Shown: positions 17,298 through 26,782 of the stretch, piece after piece
Position numbering within the stretch: the first letter of the stretch is position 1
How the letters are laid out: each line of letters opens with the position of its first letter
Position numbers and translations under genes: made by a program
Source of the DNA: Planctomycetota bacterium
GTDB taxonomy: Bacteria > Planctomycetota > Brocadiia > Brocadiales > Brocadiaceae
DNA length: 64,000 bases
Assembly (NCBI GenBank): GCA_016188675.1
Contig: JACPHJ010000126.1
Coordinates: 1-64,000, forward strand
Direction: 5' to 3'
Notes under the pieces: model-generated
What the model saw: only the letters and a program-made list of their open reading frames with translations
What the model was told of the DNA's origin: nothing
Database searches by the model: none

Positions 17298-17444
17298 TTA
17301 CCATTCCGTACACAGTATCCATTTGTCTGGTTCTTCTTCTATCCAGCACTTTTTAGCACCACCGTTAAGCTTCATCATTTTTCGCTCTTCAACTTGTTCC
17401 TTTGTTACTTCACTTTTTTTAAATTCTTCTTTTAGGATAGCCAT
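17298..17444 (-). CDS. 48-aa peptide with Gly-Gly motif and Cys/Trp-rich tail
   Basis: A short gene with a strong ribosome binding site (AAGGAAGGA, 8 bases before ATG). The peptide has a charged helical N-terminal part (MAILKEEFKKSEVTKEQVEE), then RKMMKLNGG, then a short tail with two Cys and three Trp (AKKCWIEEEPDKWILCTEW). The layout of a charged leader, GG site and short aromatic/Cys tail resembles precursor peptides of bacteriocins or RiPPs, but no modifying enzyme or peptidase-transporter is next to it. It follows the lipoprotein gene at 17501 by 57 bases. Function unknown. Confidence 0.6.
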   Translation of the reverse strand: MAILKEEFKKSEVTKEQVEERKMMKLNGGAKKCWIEEEPDKWILCTEW

Positions 17445-17500
17445 AATTATTCCTTCCTTTTGATTTTAATATGAAATAAAAGATATACAGACATTTCACA

Positions 17501-18304
17501 TCATTCAGTCGTTTTAATACCTAATGCATTCTCCCATGCTTCCAGATTGGCATCACTTGGTTCGCCTTCCGATACCAAAATTAGTAATACCTTTTTTGCC
17601 ATTTCAGGATCGGATTCACGAGTTTTATTAGGATCTATCTTTTCATTCACAAAATCCATGCCCGCTTTTTCTTGAACCGGTGGATTCTTGGCAAGCTCTT
17701 TTAGCCTATCAGCATCAAGTCCTTTAATTTTGCCCTGTATTATCCTTACTCGGTCCAGTCGTGTTTTTTCAACGTATATTGGTGTTCGTACAATTACTTC
17801 TTGTTTATTAGCAGCCGCGACTGTTTCAGGTGAAGGTGTTAAATTAACATTGCTTGCCTGCACTAAAGAAGCGCCACCAACCTCTGCCAGTTTTCTTGCT
17901 GCCATGCCTGTAGCAAAGTATTGTGCGATCCCACCACCACCAGCAGCCCCAGATGCCTTAAAATTAGCACCAAAACTTGCCAGCACTGAATACGTATCTT
18001 CTTTCCCGGTCGGTTCTTTTCCTAAATATTTCAGATCCTGTGCACTAGCCGTTCCTACCTTAGTTTGTATTACAGAGTCTGCGCCATTAGCAACCAATGG
18101 CATCCATACGAATTCCTGACGCTTATACCCAACGTTTATGTGGGGTGTGCTTTCCGGTTGGTCCATGGCAATTGAAAGGCCATATTTTGTGTTTGTCCCA
18201 AACAACATAACATCTGAGTGTTTAATGGCGCATCCCGACATCATTAAAACAACTGACACGACCCCAAAAACAATCGCTATTTGTTTTCGTCCACAGTTAT
18301 GCAT
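17501..18304 (-). CDS. putative lipoprotein, unknown family
   Basis: A 267-aa protein. Hydrophobic signal segment IAIVFGVVSVVLMMSGC ending in a lipobox Cys near residue 25. The mature part has a beta-like first half (GLSIAMDQPESTPHINVGYK), a Gly/Ala stretch (KASGAAGGGGIAQYFATGMAARKLAEVG) near 115-145 that might insert in or lie on a membrane, and a charged helical C-terminal third. I recognise no family. Its start overlaps the 3' end of the upstream lipoprotein gene by 28 bases, so the two are probably co-expressed and act together in the envelope. Confidence 0.65.
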   Translation of the reverse strand: MHNCGRKQIAIVFGVVSVVLMMSGCAIKHSDVMLFGTNTKYGLSIAMDQPESTPHINVGYKRQEFVWMPLVANGADSVIQTKVGTASAQDLKYLGKEPTGKEDTYSVLASFGANFKASGAAGGGGIAQYFATGMAARKLAEVGGASLVQASNVNLTPSPETVAAANKQEVIVRTPIYVEKTRLDRVRIIQGKIKGLDADRLKELAKNPPVQEKAGMDFVNEKIDPNKTRESDPEMAKKVLLILVSEGEPSDANLEAWENALGIKTTE

Positions 18305-18693
18305 ATTCCCTCCTTTTCTAAATTCTTTATTAGATTCTGTGTTTTCTCCATCTGTTCCTCATTTGTGACACGGATTACCAAACGACAATCATACGGAATA
18401 TATTCGTTGCGTTCACGGGAATATCCTATGCCAACGCCCCTGCTTATCCGTATCCCCCAAGTACGAATATCATTTACTTTGAAATCCCCCTCTGTATTTT
18501 TGCAGGCAGATGGAGGAGCTTCAAAACGGGTATATCCAAAGTGGTGTGATATAACGTGTCCTTTTTTATCTTTTGTTTTAAAACTGAAACACGAGCATAA
18601 AAAAGTAGCACAAAAAAACATTAAGAGAACAATCCTAAAAGTGTAACTACATGCGTGTACAATCAAGGAATGGGAAGCATTTTTTCTCTTCAT
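18277..18693 (-). CDS. small putative lipoprotein, unknown family
   Basis: A 138-aa protein with a signal segment (TFRIVLLMFFCATFLCSC) and lipobox Cys at about residue 34. The mature part contains SHHFGYTRFEAPP and a motif TWGIRISRGVGIGYSRERNEY, then a C-terminal helix. It overlaps the next lipoprotein gene by 28 bases. No known domain is recognised. The two lipoproteins may form a complex, which is an inference from the overlap alone. Confidence 0.6.
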   Translation of the reverse strand: MKRKNASHSLIVHACSYTFRIVLLMFFCATFLCSCFSFKTKDKKGHVISHHFGYTRFEAPPSACKNTEGDFKVNDIRTWGIRISRGVGIGYSRERNEYIPYDCRLVIRVTNEEQMEKTQNLIKNLEKEGICITVDENK

Positions 18694-18868
18694 TTACTTA
18701 ATAAAACAAATTGTCTCTATAGATAAATCCATCAATACTATCCTAGTCTTGAAAAACCGGAAGTACTTTGAAACCCAAGCTTGGACGTATTTCTAGCCAC
18801 TTGTTTAGTACAATGGCCAAGACGACAGTTTCTATGCATTCTTCCCTCCCAGACTCCCTTTCCCCCTT

Positions 18869-20044
18869 TTAAACCTTTGGAAGTGGAAGTTTTTCTTTGA
18901 TATAATCAAATATACCTAATGTCCTTCTTATAAAAAGCCCAAGCGCAAAAGATATGCCCAGGGTTAAATATATTGAACCCCTGACCTCTTCTTCTGCAAT
19001 TCCTGTCATGAATGCTCCAACAAACTGTCTTAATAAGAAAAAGACTGCTACAACAATAATTGGCCCTGTAACTATCTCTGCAATATACCAGGATTTCTCT
19101 CTATCATACATCCCTTTTGTATACTTCCCCGCCTCTGCCTGTGTACAAACCCATACAAGAACTCCAACTATCACCCCAAATTCCCCCCAAAATAAAATCT
19201 CCAACCACCTCCAAAAACCAGCAATCCAGAAAAATCCATCATTCTTTGAAAATCCTACGGCATCTTTCTCTATTTTTTCAATCTCTTCCTTTATTATACT
19301 AACTATCTGACTTCGCACAGTAACCGTACCGGTATCTTTATTAAAGGCTGATATAAAACCATTGATTAAGCTAATTCTCTCTGCAAACTCTAAGGTCAAT
19401 GCATCGTCTCTTTCCTTATTATCAGAATCGGTCGAATTCTGTTTAGACTGATTCTGCACTGGAGAATTCTGTGGTTTTTCACCCAGCTTTGCTTTCGTTG
19501 TGTCTACTTTATCCCTCAAAATACTGCAATCCGAAAAATCTTGTGGTATTTCATCTAGCTTCACATCTGAATTTAAAATAGATGCCTTGAGTATCCCGAT
19601 CGCCTTAAATAATTTTTTTCCAGTTTCTTTTTTGTAAGTCGGGTTTTCAATGTATATATGAAGCGCGATATAACCTCCTATCATTAGTAATAAAATCGTA
19701 ATGCCAATTATTGTCAACCTTTTTGGTTTCTTTGTATCAATAACCAGTACATTACCTACCTGTTCAATGCTATCATTTATTGTTTCTGACCTATCTGGTA
19801 GTTCCTTACGAATTTTTTTGATTACATCGGTCTTTCCAGGATCCATTTCCCATGCTTGCTTAGAAGCTAATGGGCCAGCTAAAAGGTTATTAAGCTCTAC
19901 CCCTAGCCTATCGAGTTCGGCCTCCGTATCCGCTGCATATCTATCATAATTTTGTCTGACGGTTTCCAACTTCTCCCGGTGTCTACTTATGTCAGCTCAT
20001 AGTCTCTCTATACCAGTTTTTAAATCCTCAAATCCAACTGCCAT
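18869..20044 (-). pseudogene. multi-helix membrane protein gene with in-frame TGA at codon 16
   Basis: The gene most likely starts at the ATG at 20044, preceded by GGAGGGG, and reads MAVGFEDLKTGIERL, then TGA (19999-19997), then continues in frame as ADISRHREKLETVRQNYDR for another 375 codons. The uninterrupted remainder alone would start only at a TTG at 19969 with no ribosome binding site. The encoded protein has an N-terminal coiled-coil-like helix, one membrane helix near residue 85-105 of the long frame, a charged middle region, and three helices in the last 120 residues. Family unknown. A single CGA to TGA change would explain the stop. Sequencing error is also possible. Confidence 0.6.
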
Positions 20045-20111
20045 TTCTCTCCCCTCCAAAATGTAATTAATTAAGAAAAAATCCCTCCCCAATAATTTTG
20101 GGAATGAATCG

Positions 20112-20262
20112 TCAAATTCTCTTTTCTACCAATTGTCCCATATCAACACCCTCTCTTACGGCAGTTGCCAAATCTATTTTAAAAATATCAGAAAACCTTC
20201 TGTATGTTTCTGCCTGTTTGAAGTAACTAACTAACGCTTTACCGCCCAGTATCTCCCTCCTT
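20112..20262 (-). pseudogene. small ORF without start codon after the DUF900 gene
   Basis: An open frame of about 49 codons in a different phase, overlapping the 3' end of the hydrolase gene. It reads VSYFKQAETYRRFSDIF and ends AVREGVDMGQLVEKRI, which looks like helical protein. There is no standard start codon near its beginning, although GGAGGGAG is placed as a ribosome binding site just before ATA-CTG. Either it uses a rare start codon or it is a relic. Confidence 0.3.
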
Positions 20263-21553
20263 CAACTTCCATCGGCAAAAGATTACGTTTGTCGGGCGGT
20301 AATTTTAAATTTACAAGTAAATACATATCAGAGATGATTGACCTGTTATCACCATAGTAGGAATGGCCAACAAGACTGGTATCTACTAAAGAGGCATCAA
20401 TAGTATCAATTCCAGGAACAGTGATAATTCCGTTCTCCGCATCGCCTGCCCGCGGTGCGCCGTGTATCTTTTTGGATACCAGAAGCGCCTTATCGTTTGA
20501 TGAAGCATAGAGTGTCACTCGTTCTGCAGTCTTCTGAATACGCGGGGCAATATCTCTCTTGAAAATTTCAGCGTCCATGTCCGGCGCCGCAAGTACTACC
20601 TGGTTAAACAAAGGGGCACTTCCTGCTGTGTAGGTATCGGCCAGGTCTTTCAAAGCATTGGTCATTGCCCGATTCCCCATGCTGTGGGCAATCAGATGCA
20701 CCTTTTGTGCGCCGGATTCTGCAGCAACCATAGATAAAAACTCTTTCAAATGAGGAACTGTCCACTCTATGCTAGTTTCGTCGACGGTGTAGTCTGCAAT
20801 CTCACCCTGAGACGGCCAACTGTAAAAAATCGGCGCTCCACCGAAACCCAAATCATACGCCATCTGGGCTGTCCTGCGCGCCGCATCTTCAAAAGTTACA
20901 CTGTATCCATGAATAAAAACAAAAGCCTCTTTGTCGGATGATTTACCTATGTGAGACCGGAGTTCAGTAAAGAAATATTCCGATGAAAGTTCCTGTACCT
21001 TTAGCAGGACTACATGTTTGTTGGGATTTTCGTTGAATTCTAATTTCCACCATTTTGGCGATTCAAGTTCACCCATCTTGTGGTCCGGTGGAATACTCAC
21101 CTCACAGATGCCAAGTCGGAGATCGCCACGCTGATTTCCATAAAACTTTTGCGGCTGTGTCGGATCGTTCTCTTTTCGGTCTGTGCCGTAGAAAACCTGC
21201 TTTACTAGATATTTTTTACCGTTAGCTACCGTTGGTTCAGCCATTCTCGCTGCAGGCACTGCGTCAGAGGTATGCGGTTCTGCTGATTCTGCTGTAGGCT
21301 CCTCCGTTAGCATTGCTACTTCTGGTGGAGCAGCGGCTTCAGGAGCGGCCGCTTCCGGCGCGGGTGCTTCGGGTACTGCGGCCTCTTCCACAGAAGCAGC
21401 AGGCGGCGCCGATTCTTGTTTCATTTCTTCTGTTGGAGGTTCCGCACATACCTCCACCTTTAATTCAGGTACCATCGCTGTCCGGGTAGCGACGCAGGAA
21501 CTCAAAAAGGTCATAAGAATTACCACGCCTACACTTAACAATTCCTTTCCCAT
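20231..21553 (-). CDS. DUF900-type alpha/beta hydrolase, lipoprotein
   Basis: A 440-aa protein from the ATG at 21553 (MGKELLSVGVVILMTF), which has GGAGGAAG as its ribosome binding site; an upstream in-frame ATG at 21595 lacks one. The lipobox is LSSC. A Pro/Ala/Glu-rich spacer follows (about residues 45-110), then the hydrolase domain with VKQVFYGTDRKEN, typical of the DUF900 family, FVFIHGYSVTFEDAARR, and the nucleophile elbow LIAHSMGNRAM. Members are predicted esterases or lipases; the substrate is unknown. The linker suggests the domain reaches away from the membrane. It is the first gene of the block running down to 15.4 kb. Confidence 0.8.
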   Translation of the reverse strand: MGKELLSVGVVILMTFLSSCVATRTAMVPELKVEVCAEPPTEEMKQESAPPAASVEEAAVPEAPAPEAAAPEAAAPPEVAMLTEEPTAESAEPHTSDAVPAARMAEPTVANGKKYLVKQVFYGTDRKENDPTQPQKFYGNQRGDLRLGICEVSIPPDHKMGELESPKWWKLEFNENPNKHVVLLKVQELSSEYFFTELRSHIGKSSDKEAFVFIHGYSVTFEDAARRTAQMAYDLGFGGAPIFYSWPSQGEIADYTVDETSIEWTVPHLKEFLSMVAAESGAQKVHLIAHSMGNRAMTNALKDLADTYTAGSAPLFNQVVLAAPDMDAEIFKRDIAPRIQKTAERVTLYASSNDKALLVSKKIHGAPRAGDAENGIITVPGIDTIDASLVDTSLVGHSYYGDNRSIISDMYLLVNLKLPPDKRNLLPMEVEGGRYWAVKR

Positions 21554-21688
21554 GTCTTCCTCCCTTACCATAATTTCCGTATTGTTAAAATACAATATAA
21601 GTCGACAGGAACAGAGATCGATACCGCATCAATAAACTCATCAGAAACCTCTGCGTTTGTTTGCACTGAACCGTACATGAAGATGGAT

Positions 21689-21959
21689 TTATTTCACGAT
21701 TTCTCGTTTCTGTACTGGCACGGTGTGATACCATTTTAGAAATTGAAGAAGTGTGTGGTGTGGAATTCCATGAAATGGCGCTTCCGTTCCAGATGCGTAC
21801 TTTTGCTCCTTCGCCTGCGTTTCTTTCTTCCTTAAGTACTTCTGTGGTTGAATCCCTCTTTGCCAATAATAAATAACGTCCTTGCTTTGGCATAGATACC
21901 TCGGGATAGCGTGTTTCCTTTTACTTTCAAGGTATTCTGTTGAAGTACCTATCGTAAAA
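21689..21959 (-). pseudogene. start-less open frame, decayed gene
   Basis: A 90-codon frame with no ATG/GTG/TTG at its start, bounded by a TGA. The translation looks protein-like (STEYLESKRKHAIPRYL near the start, HHTLLQFLKWYHTVPVQKRE at the end). A 102-codon frame in another phase at 21585-21893 does have an ATG, but its composition is poorer. I recognise no family. Probably the tail of a lost gene upstream of the DUF900 hydrolase. Confidence 0.3.
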
Positions 21960-22433
21960 AATCAAATAAGATGCCACAATTGAGGGAAAAATAATTTACT
22001 GTATCATTTGGCTGTAAAAGCGCGGAAGTCAACCTGTTAGATTACTTGAAAATGCGGAATAAACTATTCATGTGAAACAAGAAATATGTGTCATGGCACA
22101 AAAATGTGCCATACCATTGTGTCGCATGGCACACCATATGACAAATGTAACTTGATTGTATAGACATTCACAATATTTAAGCGGTTTGTAGAGCGAAGAG
22201 ACTCTTCGCTCTACATTTAAAAGTCGCCGAATGCCTGATTTCAGATGCAACGTTCTTTCTGAGAATCGTGTTATAAATCAATTGCCGGATTAAGCACGTA
22301 ATCTGATTTTGTCCCGTTCTCCGTTTACTCCATTTTCCTTGACTGTCCCGGCATTACTGATAAAATGGGTAAACTTTTGAGTTATTTTATTTTAAATCGT
22401 ATTTATATTTATACTTTTTGAGATATAAAACAC
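21960..22433. other. upstream region of lysS with palindromes and a dispersed repeat
   Basis: No gene. At about 22088-22110 is ATGGCACAaaaaTGTGCCAT, an 8-bp perfect inverted repeat, with a further ATGGCACA half-site at 22128. Similar TGTGNCA-type palindromes occur at 51265-51305. At 22176-22214 lies a copy of the AAGCGGTTTGTAGAGCGAAG palindrome family. The last 100 bases are AT-rich and hold the lysS promoter presumably, without a clear sigma-70 match. Confidence 0.5.
22176..22214. repeat. 39-bp dispersed palindromic element, copy 1
   Basis: TTTAAGCGGTTTGTAGAGCG followed by AAGAGACTCTTCGCTCTAC contains the palindrome GTAGAGCGAAGAG/CTCTTCGCTCTAC. The reverse complement of the whole element recurs with one or two changes at 41344-41382. 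Sequence beyond it (CCGCTTAAATATTGTGAATG on the other strand) also resembles the 57150 and 58350 regions. Confidence 0.8.
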
Positions 22434-23864
22434 ATGGATAAATTCGAACAGGAACGTCTTGATAAACTCCAAAAACTACGCGAAATGGGAATGGAACCCT
22501 ACGGTAAACGCTACGACAATACTCAATCTATCAAGGCTATTTTAGACGGCTTTGTACCCGAACAGAACGATGTAAAGGTCAAAGCTGCCGGACGCATCTC
22601 GACTATACGCCCGCACGGGAAAACAGCCTTTCTGGATATCAGGGATTGGACAGGAAAGATACAGGCATACATAAAGCTCGATAAGGTGGGTACAGAAAAG
22701 TTTGAGTTATCAAAATTACTGGATCTAGGCGATATTATTGGTGTAGAGGGGGTACTCTTTAAGACCAGAACCGGCGAAATCACCATTTATGCGGATGATT
22801 TTACTCTTTTGGCGAAATCCCTGTTAACCCCGCCGGAGAAATGGCATGGTCTCAAGGACGTGGAGTTGAGACACCGTCAACGTTACGTAGATTTGTTTAC
22901 CAATTCCGAGGTGATGGATACCTTTCTGAAACGCATCAAGATTTTAAAGTACATCCGAAAATTTCTGGATGACCGCGGTTTTGTGGAGGTGGAAACGCCC
23001 ATGATGCAATCCATTCCCGGCGGCGCCGTTGCAAGACCTTTTATTACCCATCACAATGCCCTCGACATTGATTTATATTTGAGAATCGCACCTGAACTTT
23101 ATCTGAAAAGACTGCTTGTGGGTGGAATGGAGCGGGTATACGAGATTAACCGCAATTTCAGGAATGAAGGTATTTCCACGCGACACAACCCCGAATTCAC
23201 CATGATGGAATTGTACCAGGCCTATAGTGATTATAACGGCATGATGGAACTTACCGAGAGTCTCGCAGCATCGCTGGTTAAAGAACTGTACGGTGGATAT
23301 GAGATCCCTTTTGGTGAACGAAAGATTGATATGACCCCGCCCTGGCGTCGTGCCACCTTCTGTGAATTGTTGAAAGAACACGGCGGTGTGAGTTACGAAG
23401 ATGAGGCAGGTCTGAGGAGAAAATCAAAGGAGCTTGGGCTTGAGACCGAAGGTGTGGATCGTGACAACATGGCTAACAATATTTTTGAGCAGGTGGTAGA
23501 GCAGGCATTAAATAACCCAACCTTTGTGCTGGATTATCCCACCTCGATTTGTCCGCTCACGAAGGTGTGTGAACACGACCCACATTTTGCACAACGGTTC
23601 GAGTTATACATTGCATCTATGGAAGTGGCCAATTCCTATTCAGAACTCAATGACGCCCCGGAGCAGGATAAGCGATTCCGTGAACAACTTGGAACGGAAG
23701 CCGATATTGCCGGTAAGGTAGATGAAGACTTTTTGACTGCCTTAAAATACGGCATGCCGCCTGCCGGTGGGCTTGGGATTGGTATCGACAGACTTATTAT
23801 GATTCTGACAAACAACGTCTCCATCAGAGAGGTCATCCTCTTCCCTCTCCTCAAGCCAAAATAA
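22434..23864 (+). CDS. lysS: lysyl-tRNA synthetase (class II)
   Basis: A 476-aa class II lysyl-tRNA synthetase. The N-terminal OB-fold anticodon-binding domain ([20 protein letters not shown], residues 48-150) is followed by the catalytic domain: motif 1 [22 protein letters not shown], motif 2 [23 protein letters not shown], and motif 3 [16 protein letters not shown] near the C-terminus. It charges tRNA-Lys with lysine. Length and motifs are normal. It stands alone on this strand, followed by a 30-bp palindrome. Confidence 0.96.
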   Translation: MDKFEQERLDKLQKLREMGMEPYGKRYDNTQSIKAILDGFVPEQNDVKVKAAGRISTIRPHGKTAFLDIRDWTGKIQAYIKLDKVGTEKFELSKLLDLGDIIGVEGVLFKTRTGEITIYADDFTLLAKSLLTPPEKWHGLKDVELRHRQRYVDLFTNSEVMDTFLKRIKILKYIRKFLDDRGFVEVETPMMQSIPGGAVARPFITHHNALDIDLYLRIAPELYLKRLLVGGMERVYEINRNFRNEGISTRHNPEFTMMELYQAYSDYNGMMELTESLAASLVKELYGGYEIPFGERKIDMTPPWRRATFCELLKEHGGVSYEDEAGLRRKSKELGLETEGVDRDNMANNIFEQVVEQALNNPTFVLDYPTSICPLTKVCEHDPHFAQRFELYIASMEVANSYSELNDAPEQDKRFREQLGTEADIAGKVDEDFLTALKYGMPPAGGLGIGIDRLIMILTNNVSIREVILFPLLKPK

Positions 23865-23900
23865 TTTTACTCATAATTCAACGGTTAGGAATTTCAATGT

Positions 23901-23930
23901 TGTAGGGGCAATTCATGAATTGCCCCTACA
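23901..23930. repeat. 30-bp perfect palindrome after lysS
   Basis: TGTAGGGGCAATTCATGAAT followed by TGCCCCTACA is perfectly self-complementary over 30 bases. It lies 37 bases after lysS with no T-run, so it is better read as a dispersed palindromic repeat than as a terminator, though it may stop transcripts. Confidence 0.8.
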
Positions 23931-23988
23931 TGCAAAATTTATTCTTTGTGCACTTTGCGTCTTTGCGGTGATCTAAACTGTAACAACA

Positions 23989-24864
23989 ATGACAAATATT
24001 GATGAATCATTATATATAGCAATATCCCTGGATATAGACCCGGATGCCAACAGCGCTGTCAAGGGACGACATGACGCACTCTCTCCTCCCATAGAGCATG
24101 GCGAGATACTTATAGCAGCCTGCAAAAAAGGGTTACAAAAAATATTCGGGTTATTGGAAAAATATGATATAGACGCCACGCTGTTTTACGAAGCAAGAAC
24201 GGCTCAAATGCTCGTTTCAGGAGGAATGGATTTACCCAAATTGTCCGAAAGACATGAAATTGCCTGTCATTCTCTGAAACACGAGGATTTTTTAGGTAAG
24301 GTATCCGGCCTGCCAATGGATGAAAAATCTATCGAAAAAACCATCTCGGAGGCAAAGGATATTCTGGAAAAAATATTTGAAAGAGATACGAAAGGATTCA
24401 GGGCGCCTTACACGAGAATCAACCGCTCGGTTGTGAAAGTTTTGGAACGATTAGGATTTCAATACGATTCCTCAGAAACAGTAACCCTTGGCAATGGTTG
24501 GGCAGGCAATCCTTATCCGTTAGAGGCTTTTGATTCAGGTCTTTTAGAACTTGCATTACCTTCTTTTCTTGATGCAAAGGGAAAGAAGATGTCATCCTAT
24601 TTATGGGCTATCTTCGAAGACCGGAGGATTTCAAGTGAATATATCGATGTGGTTTTGCAGGCAAGAGACGTAGCCAATGGAGGACTGTTTATTTTTTCAA
24701 TCCATCCCTGGCATTTATACGTAGATTGCCTGGGAAATCAATTTAGCAATACTCAAGTAGGTAAAAATTTAGAAAGTTTGGAATCTATACTTTCTCAATT
24801 AAAACACATGGGCGGAATTCAAATAACCCGTCAGGACAGGTATTTGGAAAATTGGGTTAAATAG
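23989..24864 (+). CDS. polysaccharide deacetylase (NodB-homology) family
   Basis: A 291-aa protein. ISLDIDPD near residue 12 is the first metal-binding Asp motif of carbohydrate esterase family 4; ACHSLKHEDF near 90 gives the HxxxH-like metal motif; FRAPYTRIN near 137 matches motif 3; and FSIHPWHL near 245 carries the catalytic His motif. There is no signal peptide, so it acts in the cytoplasm or on lipid-linked sugars at the inner face. The family removes N-acetyl groups from sugars. No surrounding sugar-synthesis genes identify the substrate. Confidence 0.85.
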   Translation: MTNIDESLYIAISLDIDPDANSAVKGRHDALSPPIEHGEILIAACKKGLQKIFGLLEKYDIDATLFYEARTAQMLVSGGMDLPKLSERHEIACHSLKHEDFLGKVSGLPMDEKSIEKTISEAKDILEKIFERDTKGFRAPYTRINRSVVKVLERLGFQYDSSETVTLGNGWAGNPYPLEAFDSGLLELALPSFLDAKGKKMSSYLWAIFEDRRISSEYIDVVLQARDVANGGLFIFSIHPWHLYVDCLGNQFSNTQVGKNLESLESILSQLKHMGGIQITRQDRYLENWVK

Positions 24865-24896
24865 GCTGGCTATTCGAAATGAAATATACAATTCAA

Positions 24897-25271
24897 TTAT
24901 CCAAACTTCTCGATAAAAACCTTTGCTGATTTAAATGCTTCCTTAACTATACCAACGGAATGCAACATTCCTCTGTAATATCCTGCTATATGCAGTTCGT
25001 CGTACAGGTCTTCAAATTGATTTAAAAGCTTCCCATTTCGAACTGCCAGATACTTTTGCAAAGCCTTTCTATAAGCATCTACTGACCGTGGAAGTTCTTT
25101 TTTGCTGAGTCCTTTACTCAATAAATACACATCTATTGCTTTTAGTATTGCAAGATATGCAGTACCACAAGCCTCCTGAACATATTTTACGTCGGCATAC
25201 CTGTTATCTTCAATAGGAGCTTTTTTTAATATTTCCTTTGCGTTCTGTAAATATCTCAATGCCTCTTTCAT
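24897..25271 (-). CDS. DUF5618-like (HEPN-type) protein
   Basis: A 124-aa all-helical protein: ALRYLQNAKEILKKAPIEDN at the start, a central helix with EACGTAYLAILKAIDVYLL, and GYYRGMLHSVGIVKEAFKSA near the end. The layout and length fit DUF5618, a HEPN-related family often found in small accessory loci. No nucleotidyltransferase or toxin partner is adjacent. Function unknown. Confidence 0.65.
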   Translation of the reverse strand: MKEALRYLQNAKEILKKAPIEDNRYADVKYVQEACGTAYLAILKAIDVYLLSKGLSKKELPRSVDAYRKALQKYLAVRNGKLLNQFEDLYDELHIAGYYRGMLHSVGIVKEAFKSAKVFIEKFG

Positions 25272-25440
25272 TAAATCACCTTGATGAAAAGTTTATACAT
25301 CCAAAACGCTGTTGTCAATATAAATTGAAAGGAAGAGAAGGTGAAAAGTTGTTGGCAGTAGTGGAAATAGAGGAAAAAAATCGAAGAGTTTATCTGATAT
25401 TTGTGTATCTCTGGAAAATCTGCGTCCTAATTTGTAATCG

Positions 25441-26775
25441 CTAAGCCACACCAACTCCGCAAGTTTCACGCTGTGGAACGGCAGATTTCCTCCCGCGTAT
25501 CATCTCCAGGAAACCTTCTATCCTTGTGGAAAACTGTCCCGGCATGTAGTTGTGGTCGTCGACGCAATCACCATCGAGACTCAGGAGTGGATATCCTATC
25601 TTGTTCAATTCCCTTTTTAGAGTAGGTACGGCAGCATTATTTCTTCTGCAACCCCACGAGGAAAACACAACAACGCCATCCACCTGATATTCCCTGGCAA
25701 GCATCTTGGTTATCTCAACGCGTCGTTCCAGCGGACCGTTGTAATGGCTGGTAATAAGTTTCCTGGCAAGGCTTTCGTAAGGTTTCTGCGGATCAAGCTT
25801 ATCCCAGTAAACGTAATTTGTCTCTTCAAATACAATCTTTACCCCCTGCTCTTCCTCTAATTTCGTCAGAAAATCAATATTGAAATATGGTTTTAGTTCC
25901 AGCCAGAGAATTTTGATCAAATCTTTTGGGGGCGTTCTATTCGCCTTTTTATTTTCTTCAATCTTCTCGCGCAGTTCGGCAGCGAGACTGGAGAAAAACT
26001 CCACGGATAATTCCGAGCCGATTAATAAATACGCCGGAAACATAAACCCCAGGGCTTTACTGCCTGGAAGGGGACAGTATGGGTCTTTTCTTAATTCATT
26101 GATTTCCAGCATTTTTGCCCGCGTCTGATTTGAGTATTCAATTGCCCGTTCAAACGACGCTTGTCTCATCTTCCTTCCCGTCACTTCTTCAAGTCGTTTC
26201 GCGAAATCTTCCAGTTGTTTCACCAGATAGCTGACAGAATAATCATCTTCCTCATACGGAACATCAATGACAATGGTCTCTTTCCCCGTCACTGTTTCAC
26301 ATATCTTTGTTGTCTTTGTGTTATTATCGCATAATGTAGTGGTGGCTACCTGAAGTATATTCCTGGGAAACAAGTTTCTGAACGCATGACCAATTGCAGA
26401 GCGGTGAAAGGTACATATATCCGTAGGAACTCCGTACGATTCTGCCTCCATAAGCCCCTTAGAACTTTGACCTAAACCTGCAAAGAGCGCTGCGCCGATT
26501 TCAAGACAAAAGGGATAGAGTCCCATTGCAAACAGGATTTCCGAGGGAACGAACATCGTCGTCCAAATGGTTCTTTTGGGGTTGGCGTAAACGTTGTATA
26601 AATGCCTGACGCCGACGCGTGTCTGCACGTGTAAGGATACCAACTCTTTCTTTCTATTTCCACGCCAGAAGAAATGGTATATCCTCATAAACCGCAAAAG
26701 TTCTCTAAATAAGAGCGGGGAAATACGCTGCAGGAATGGCGCTGCCCACTCCTTAAATTTTCGAATAGATATCAT
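25441..26775 (-). CDS. 2-hydroxyacyl-CoA dehydratase / double-cubane family subunit
   Basis: A 444-aa member of the HgdB/BcrB-type family (2-hydroxyglutaryl-CoA dehydratase D-component). Conserved parts: MFVPSEILFAMGLYPFCLEI near residue 75, DICTFHRSAIGHA near 118, TTTLCDNNTKT near 147, and VVFSSWGCRRNNAA near 385, whose Cys residues are placed to bind an Fe-S cluster. The family performs ATP-activated, low-potential reductions or dehydrations. It starts 8 bases after the fused activator gene, so the two form an operon and probably a complex. The substrate is unknown. Confidence 0.82.
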   Translation of the reverse strand: MISIRKFKEWAAPFLQRISPLLFRELLRFMRIYHFFWRGNRKKELVSLHVQTRVGVRHLYNVYANPKRTIWTTMFVPSEILFAMGLYPFCLEIGAALFAGLGQSSKGLMEAESYGVPTDICTFHRSAIGHAFRNLFPRNILQVATTTLCDNNTKTTKICETVTGKETIVIDVPYEEDDYSVSYLVKQLEDFAKRLEEVTGRKMRQASFERAIEYSNQTRAKMLEINELRKDPYCPLPGSKALGFMFPAYLLIGSELSVEFFSSLAAELREKIEENKKANRTPPKDLIKILWLELKPYFNIDFLTKLEEEQGVKIVFEETNYVYWDKLDPQKPYESLARKLITSHYNGPLERRVEITKMLAREYQVDGVVVFSSWGCRRNNAAVPTLKRELNKIGYPLLSLDGDCVDDHNYMPGQFSTRIEGFLEMIRGRKSAVPQRETCGVGVA

Positions 26776-26782
26776 GTTTTAT

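Noticed and set aside
19997-19999. TGA as selenocysteine codon
   Set aside because: No SECIS-like hairpin seen directly after it, position 16 of a coiled-coil N-terminus is not a redox site, and an Arg-to-stop change is simpler.
21585-21893. 102-aa minus-strand gene
   Set aside because: Ser/Thr/Asn-biased translation; another frame over the same DNA reads more like protein, so neither is supported as an intact gene.
22085-22115. Sigma-54 promoter at TGGCACA..TGTGCC
   Set aside because: The GG-GC spacing is one base off and the -12 element is not TTGC(A/T).
25238-25444. 68-aa plus-strand frame between the HEPN-like and dehydratase genes
   Set aside because: It starts inside the HEPN-like gene on the opposite strand and shows no family resemblance.
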